Part shown: positions 23,903 to 27,855 of the stretch, piece after piece | Layout of the letters: each line of letters begins with the position of its first letter | Numbering within the stretch: position 1 is the stretch's first letter | NCBI GenBank assembly: GCA_002307235.1 | Contig: DBTV01000036.1 | Coordinates: 128,428-156,282, forward strand | DNA: 27,855 nt | Direction: 5' to 3' | Origin: Acidobacteriaceae bacterium UBA1307 | GTDB taxonomy: Bacteria; Acidobacteriota; Terriglobia; Terriglobales; Acidobacteriaceae | Made by a program: the position numbers and the translations under genes | Notes under the pieces: model-generated | The model's input: the letters and a program-made list of their open reading frames with translations, nothing else | Database searches by the model: none | Told to the model about the DNA's origin: nothing

Positions 23903-24441
23903 TGACGAAGAGAATTCAAAATTTTGCCTTAGTTGTAGTGATACTGCTGCTGTCGTCTCTTACAGCAACAGCTAGCCCCTGTGATGTCAAAAATCTACCT
24001 GAACAGATTCAGTCATCCTTGACTGGGGACTATGCTGGCTGGAAGGTCGTTATTCCAAGCACGCTGGAGGCGTCTGACCGTGCAACTTGGCTCGAAAATT
24101 ATTCCAAGGAATGTCCTGGGATCATCAAGGGGAAATTTTCCGGGGATAGTGAGGGTTATGTACTCAACTTGGTAAAGAAAGCACCCGGCAAGACCCTCCA
24201 ACAAGTCGTCTATTTCGAACCAAACGAAAGCGGCTTTAGTCCCGTGGTGATTTTTCCGAGCACTGCAATCAAGATCGTCACTGTGATAAGGAAGTTCGCT
24301 CCAGGCAAGTACAAACCTTCCAATGGCGGAAGAACTCTTTTCATTAAGACCGATACGATAGGCATTTCCCAGATCGATGCTTGGACGGAAGTCAATTACT
24401 GGGATGGATCGCATTTCCGTAAGATGGTCACTTCTGACTAG
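23902..24441 (+). CDS. Exported protein, probable immunity partner of the Rhs-tip toxin
   Basis: A protein of 179 residues with a signal peptide (NFALVVVILLLSSLTATAS), so it acts in the periplasm or outer membrane. The mature part starts SPCDVKNLPEQI and has a second Cys at KECPG, possibly a disulfide, and beta-rich stretches. I recognise no family. ATG 23902 overlaps the stop of the Rhs-tip gene by one base (TGATG), with GGAG just upstream, a typical arrangement for toxin/immunity pairs; an in-frame GTG at 23899 is the alternative. An exported immunity protein implies a toxin active in the periplasm, such as a cell-wall hydrolase, which fits the speculative peptidase-like domain upstream. 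Function is inferred from context only. Confidence 0.6.
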   Translation: MTKRIQNFALVVVILLLSSLTATASPCDVKNLPEQIQSSLTGDYAGWKVVIPSTLEASDRATWLENYSKECPGIIKGKFSGDSEGYVLNLVKKAPGKTLQQVVYFEPNESGFSPVVIFPSTAIKIVTVIRKFAPGKYKPSNGGRTLFIKTDTIGISQIDAWTEVNYWDGSHFRKMVTSD

Positions 24442-24465
24442 CACTCGATACGGTTGCAGCCAATC

Positions 24466-24609
24466 GCAAGCCGCTCTTCGGGGGCGGCTTGCTGCATCTG
24501 TGGCTTCCATCTGGCGGCATCGGCTGAGCCGTCATCCAAACCATGCCTTCGGCATGGGCAGTGGACACGTCTCCCCCAGATGGGAGCTGCGCAGCAACCT
24601 TGGGTTGCT
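24466..24609. repeat. Array of three hairpins after the Rhs cassette
   Basis: GCAAGCCGC with GCGGCTTGC (24466-24492), CCATGCC with GGCATGG (24541-24557), and AGCAACC with GGTTGCT (24593-24609). None is followed by a T-run. The rest of the 24442-24715 gap holds no gene I can support. Possibly remnants of a recombination or repeat element beside the acquired cassette. Confidence 0.45.
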
Positions 24610-24715
24610 GTAGAGCAACTTCCTGGCGGAGATGGCGTCTAAAGGAAAAAGCGCGTTGAAGCCGAGCGCGCCCCAAACAACGCGACGTCGAATCAAAAAC
24701 TGACGCATCTGCTGT

Positions 24716-25660
24716 TTACTGCAGCACCGACCCCGGTAGCGCGGCGGTGACCACCACGCGGTCACGTTTCTGTTCGACCGTGGCGGTCTTTAAAAACTCT
24801 TTCAGTCCGTTGTTGGCGGCGTTTTCGCCGAGCGGCAGCGTGAAGCTGCGGGCGAGCGTCACCAGCGTTGCCACGGCGGCTGCCTGTTGCATGGCCTTGG
24901 CCTCGCTGGGGGCAATCTCTTCGACGCGCAGCCGCAGGCTTCCCGTCCAGCGCAGGCTCGCGATGATCGTCGCGTTTGGTTCGAGCGGCAGCCGAAAGCC
25001 GAGCACGGAAATCGCGCCGTTCTCCGAAAAAGGCAACCCGATCTGCCCCACGCCCCAGGCCAGCGAAAGCAGTGGAACCTCGCGGTAGTGCCGGTCCAGC
25101 AGCGACGAGCCGGAAAACGGCAGCGCCGCCGTCCTGTGCCGGTCGAGAATCGCGTGAATCTTTTCGGCGGTCGGGTAGTTCGACACCGCCACCATGTCGT
25201 AGCCGATCTGCGCCACGCGCACCGTGCGGTTCTCCGACGGTACGCTGTAGATCGTCTTGCCCGCGTACTCCTCGCGCGCGGCGGCGTGCGCATTGAGCCA
25301 GTCCGCCAACTGCTTGCCGCGCAGCTTGCCGACCAGCACCATCGAGTAGGCCACCGGCCCGTTCGGCCCCGCAGGGTTGTCCATCCGGTGCAGCGCAATC
25401 GCCGCCTGATCCAGATCGCGCTCCGGGTCAATGCCGATGGCGTTGATGAACTGCTGATACTCGGGCGCGCGCGTGGGCGGCGCTACCTGTTTGTGGAAGA
25501 AGGTTCGGATCGGCTTGAGGTTGATGTAGACGATGCCGTCAGACTCCGGCAGCAACCGCGCTGCCTCGGGCGGCGCCTTCGAGCGCAGAAAGATGGCCAC
25601 GGCCAGCAGAATCAAAACCGCGGCCACAATCAAAAGCGTTCGTCGAGTTCGTCTATTCAT
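24716..25660 (-). CDS. Membrane-anchored protein of unknown function
   Basis: The 314-residue product has an N-terminal basic start and one membrane segment (about 8-26, LLIVAAVLILLAVAIFLRS), and then a soluble domain of about 280 residues facing the periplasm. Notable segments include LLPESDGIVYINLKPIRTF, which resembles the opening of Acidobacteriota proteins of DUF3352-like type, and VPLLSLAWGVGQIGLPFSENGA. No catalytic motif is visible. ATG 25660 has only a weak ribosome site. Ends near the right border of the hairpin array, and a second minus-strand gene lies 38 bases upstream; the two may be co-transcribed. Family not firmly recognised. Confidence 0.7.
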   Translation of the reverse strand: MNRRTRRTLLIVAAVLILLAVAIFLRSKAPPEAARLLPESDGIVYINLKPIRTFFHKQVAPPTRAPEYQQFINAIGIDPERDLDQAAIALHRMDNPAGPNGPVAYSMVLVGKLRGKQLADWLNAHAAAREEYAGKTIYSVPSENRTVRVAQIGYDMVAVSNYPTAEKIHAILDRHRTAALPFSGSSLLDRHYREVPLLSLAWGVGQIGLPFSENGAISVLGFRLPLEPNATIIASLRWTGSLRLRVEEIAPSEAKAMQQAAAVATLVTLARSFTLPLGENAANNGLKEFLKTATVEQKRDRVVVTAALPGSVLQ

Positions 25661-25698
25661 CGGGATCTGTCATCCCTAAGGTAGCATCCTCGGGTGGA

Positions 25699-26484
25699 TT
25701 ACTGTGCAGGAGCCGCTTGCGGTTGTGCGACGGATAAAGATCCGGGGGGCAGTGCCGCGCCCGGAATATGTGCGCAGAGGTCCTTGATCGCTTTTTCCAC
25801 GGTATTTTGCTTGGTGGCGTAGATCATGTCGCCATCGTTTTGGAACAGGGATGCGCCGTCAACCTTTGCTGCTGCGGAAAGCGCCAGTCCGGTGAGTCCA
25901 CCGAAGGCGAACATCGAACTACGCTTACCCCCTTGGCGACGGAAGACGAGAACATAGTCGGAGCGGTCCGGATTGTTGGAGGCCACAACATTGGCAGGGC
26001 AGACTTTCTGAATATCAGCCTGAATTTCAACGGTGCGCGGGTCATCGCCCGCTTGCGTGTGCGAAGCGACGGCTGCGGAGCCTCCGTGGCGATTGCCCCC
26101 AGCCTTTCCGACAGTGTCGGATTCAAAAATCGGATGATCAGTCACGTACAAGCGAATCTTGCCGTCGGTGGAATGAAAGGGGGGCGGCGGTGTGCTCGGA
26201 TTTGCCGACGTGGCGGGCGGGGCTGATGGTGCTGCTGGAGCGGAAGAGCCTCCAGTGTTTTTTGCAACCAATGCAGCAATGACTTTGTCGTTGACTCCAG
26301 CCGATTTCAAACCGATCAGACCATCCACCGTTGTGTCGTAGGTGCCCGCCGAGGAATTGACCGTTGAAGCGATGACGTCATCCGACAGGCCCGCTTTAAC
26401 CATCTTGATGATCGAATCGTTGTTGAGCGTCTGTTGAGCCTGCAGAAAAAGACTCGAGACGAAGAGTGCAAAAAAACGGCGCAC
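25699..26484 (-). CDS. Secreted protein with helical repeat and C-terminal beta domain, unknown function
   Basis: A protein of about 261 residues. The signal peptide (FALFVSSLFLQAQQ) is followed by two related helical motifs, DSIIKMVKAGLSDDVIAS and DGLIGLKSAGVNDKVIAAL, of a type I have seen often in Acidobacteriota secreted proteins, then a proline/alanine linker (about 77-103) and a C-terminal domain with VYVLVFRRQGG-like strands. The start is odd: the frame begins with GTG 26484, while the well-placed AAGGAG upstream favours an ATG at 26494 that is out of frame by one base across a T7 run. Eight T's would join them. Function unknown. Confidence 0.75.
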   Translation of the reverse strand: MRRFFALFVSSLFLQAQQTLNNDSIIKMVKAGLSDDVIASTVNSSAGTYDTTVDGLIGLKSAGVNDKVIAALVAKNTGGSSAPAAPSAPPATSANPSTPPPPFHSTDGKIRLYVTDHPIFESDTVGKAGGNRHGGSAAVASHTQAGDDPRTVEIQADIQKVCPANVVASNNPDRSDYVLVFRRQGGKRSSMFAFGGLTGLALSAAAKVDGASLFQNDGDMIYATKQNTVEKAIKDLCAHIPGAALPPGSLSVAQPQAAPAQ

Positions 26485-26676
26485 TTGCGCATGGGTAGAC
26501 TCCTTGTTTTTTAGAGCAAGAAAGATTTTGAGTATTGGTGTTAACTAGCATCATCGGCCTCATTGCAGAGCTCTTCAACTCCTTATTTTTTCTGCGCAAA
26601 AAAGGAACAGTTTTGCCTTCTTCCGGAACCATGCGGCTGCCGTGAGTTTTGCACAGAAATTGGTGCCTTCCGGCGT

Positions 26677-26705
26677 TTGCTCGAAGGCGTTTCCTGTGAT
26701 AGATT
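26677..26705 (+). promoter_or_regulatory. Candidate promoter of the tRNA-tuf operon
   Basis: TTGCTC (26677-26682), a 17-base spacer and TAGATT (26700-26705) lie 68 bases before the first tRNA gene. A moderate match to sigma-70; no discriminator GC-rich stringent motif can be judged reliably. The rest of 26485-26773 contains no gene. Confidence 0.4.
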
Positions 26706-26773
26706 TAGAAACTGTAGCGGGGATGTGCATGCGGCCTTGTGTCGCGAGCCTTTCCGGTGACTTTGGAAGTCGG

Positions 26774-26849
26774 GCTGGCGTAGCTCAGCTGGTAGAGCAT
26801 CTGATTTGTAATCAGAGGGTCGGGGGTTCAAATCCCTTCGCCAGCTCCA
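26774..26849 (+). tRNA. tRNA-Thr (anticodon UGU)
   Basis: A complete cloverleaf: acceptor GCTGGCG/CGCCAGC, D-arm GCTCAGCTGGTAGAGC, anticodon stem TCTGA/TCAGA with loop TTTGTAA (anticodon TGT), T-arm with GGTTCAAATC, discriminator T and encoded CCA. First tRNA in the cluster that ends at tuf. Confidence 0.97.
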
Positions 26850-27027
26850 TTCAAACGGGTTTTCCAAAGTGGCCAAAACCGGCTACAATCATCTGGCGGG
26901 TGTGCGAACATTTGCCGGTCCTGTCCTTGGCGGTGATCCCATTCCGAGGCGCTAGCTCCGAGCAACCGGAGAAACTCCGGACGGAGTTTGATGCGCCAAA
27001 GTCGGGTGTAAGGGCGGAAACAATTGG

Positions 27028-27115
27028 GCACAGGTGGCCGAGTGGTTAATGGCAGCAGACTGTAAATCTGCCGGTCTTTAGACCTACGGAGGTTCGAACC
27101 CTCCCCTGTGCACCA
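27028..27115 (+). tRNA. tRNA-Tyr (anticodon GUA)
   Basis: A class II tRNA with long variable arm. Acceptor GCACAGG/CCTGTGC, anticodon stem GCAGA/TCTGC with loop CTGTAAA (anticodon GTA), variable arm CGGTC...GACC, T-arm GGTTCGAACC, discriminator A and encoded CCA. It follows tRNA-Thr after 178 bases. Confidence 0.97.
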
Positions 27116-27133
27116 GACTTTGGAAGTGGCTTG

Positions 27134-27412
27134 ATGCGTGAGCGGCAACAGACCGAAGGGTTGGCTCACGACCAGGGCGCGGGGCGCGGAAAAAGCTCCG
27201 GAGCTGCGTTGGAACACAAGTTCCGAATCGCCTTGGCGTTGTATGCTGGACTGGCGGCTTTGTCCTGGTGGGTCGTAGGGCCCGGGACCATTCTGGTGAA
27301 TGACAAGCCGGTGGAGCTGAGGCTGATTCCGCTGATCGTTATCGGCGGGCTGGCGCTCAGAACGGTTTTAGCCCGTCACGCGGATCGCATCCGCCATGGC
27401 GGAGAAGAGTAG
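27134..27412 (+). CDS. Small membrane protein inserted in the tRNA-tuf operon
   Basis: A 92-residue protein beginning MRERQQTEGLAHDQG. A polar N-terminus of about 30 residues is followed by two probable membrane segments: about 33-50 (ALALYAGLAALSWWVVG) and about 66-82 (LRLIPLIVIGGLALRTVLA), then a basic His/Arg tail. GGAAGTGG lies about eight bases before ATG 27134, giving a plausible ribosome site. It lies 18 bases after tRNA-Tyr and 30 bases before tRNA-Thr on the same strand, so it would share their transcript. I recognise no family; no other gene between these tRNAs is known to me in the textbook E. coli cluster. Confidence 0.65.
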   Translation: MRERQQTEGLAHDQGAGRGKSSGAALEHKFRIALALYAGLAALSWWVVGPGTILVNDKPVELRLIPLIVIGGLALRTVLARHADRIRHGGEE

Positions 27413-27442
27413 GACGGAAGTAGCGTCCGAGAGTTTAGTAAG

Positions 27443-27518
<76 letters not shown>

Positions 27519-27573
27519 GATTTTTGGGGGACAGTCGACGGCTTTCGGCGGACATACGTCAGCCCTGAAGCTC

Positions 27574-27593
27574 AAAAAACGCGCAAGCGTTTT
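27574..27593 (+). other. Hairpin in the spacer between tRNA-Thr and tRNA-Gly
   Basis: AAAACGC pairs with GCGTTTT around a GCAA loop (GNRA-type). It may be a processing or folding element of the polycistronic tRNA transcript; no gene is present in the 27519-27634 spacer. Confidence 0.4.
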
Positions 27594-27634
27594 GCTGGAT
27601 GAGCTGAGAGTCGTGGGCTGTTTGCTGCGTTTGG

Positions 27635-27709
27635 GCGGGAGTAACTCAGTGGTAGAGTCACAGCCTTCCAAGCTGTTGGTCGCGGGTTCGAATCCCGTCT
27701 CCCGCTCCA
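27635..27709 (+). tRNA. tRNA-Gly (anticodon UCC)
   Basis: Acceptor GCGGGAG/CTCCCGC, D-arm CTCAGTGGTAGAG, anticodon stem ACAGC/GCTGT with loop CTTCCAA (anticodon TCC), T-arm GGTTCGAATCC, discriminator T and encoded CCA. Last tRNA before tuf, 123 bases upstream of its ATG. Confidence 0.97.
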
Positions 27710-27783
27710 AAAGATGCACAGAGCAAGTTCGTGGGCCTGAGCCGCTGGCTTGAACAGCCCGCGCCAAAAAGGCAAAAAATTTA

Positions 27784-27799
27784 CCCGGCCCGTGCCGGG
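27784..27799 (+). promoter_or_regulatory. Hairpin in the tuf leader
   Basis: CCCGGC pairs with GCCGGG around CCGT, 33 bases before the tuf ATG. It could help in processing of the mixed tRNA/mRNA transcript. No T-run follows, so it is not a terminator. Confidence 0.35.
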
Positions 27800-27832
27800 A
27801 ATGCATGAGTCTAACGGAAGGGACTGAAGGGT

Positions 27833-27855
27833 ATGGCGAAGGAAAAGTTTGATCG
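27833..27855 (+). CDS. tuf: Elongation factor Tu, first codons only
   Basis: The window ends seven codons into this gene: MAKEKFD. This is the conserved start of EF-Tu (MAKEKFER-type), GAAGGG lies just upstream, and the gene sits directly behind the Thr-Tyr-Thr-Gly tRNA cluster, the usual place for tufB. EF-Tu brings aminoacyl-tRNA to the ribosome. The identity rests on the context and a short match. Confidence 0.85.

Overview
The window is about 27.9 kb of high-GC bacterial chromosome, roughly 60% GC by eye. Gene content suggests an Acidobacteriota member, probably class Terriglobia: a large DUF5916-type outer-membrane protein, a secreted GH35 beta-galactosidase, an isolated hypCDE set, an EF-P paralogue, helical-repeat secreted proteins and an Rhs tip. 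The taxonomic call is inference from gene style; there is no 16S gene here.

Layout. (1) 1-3328, plus strand: the 3' end of glmS, a hairpin and terminator, then a CBM9-like/DUF5916 outer-membrane protein. (2) 3424-8720, minus strand: GH35 beta-galactosidase, SGNH/GDSL hydrolase, an EF-P-like factor and an exported ankyrin-repeat protein. Strong intrinsic terminators separate several of them. (3) 8848-11612, plus: hypC-hypD-hypE for NiFe-hydrogenase cofactor assembly. They sit behind a perfect FNR/CRP-type palindrome placed at -41.5 from a predicted, nearly leaderless start. (4) 11749-13361: a minus-strand TIM-barrel isomerase, then a long AT-rich stretch with little coding evidence. (5) 13392-18676, plus: a secreted LolA-like protein, a small membrane protein, a LOG-family protein, and a PHP-domain protein paired with a GT4 glycosyltransferase. 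(6) 18862-23032: a chemoreceptor, thiL on the minus strand, and a membrane-anchored M23 peptidase. (7) 23147-24609: an orphan Rhs tip carrying a possible metallopeptidase-like toxin domain, overlapping a gene for an exported protein that looks like its immunity partner, then three hairpins. (8) 24716-26484, minus: two exported or membrane proteins of unknown function. (9) 26774-27855, plus: tRNA-Thr(UGU), tRNA-Tyr(GUA), a small membrane protein gene, tRNA-Thr(GGU), tRNA-Gly(UCC) and the first codons of tuf, i.e. the classic tRNA-tufB locus with an altered order and an inserted gene.

The observations most worth following are the Rhs-tip toxin/immunity cassette, the FNR-like promoter of hypCDE, a dispersed stop-codon-adjacent palindromic repeat whose two copies show compensatory stem changes, the YeiP-like EF-P paralogue, and the small membrane protein embedded in the tRNA-tuf operon.
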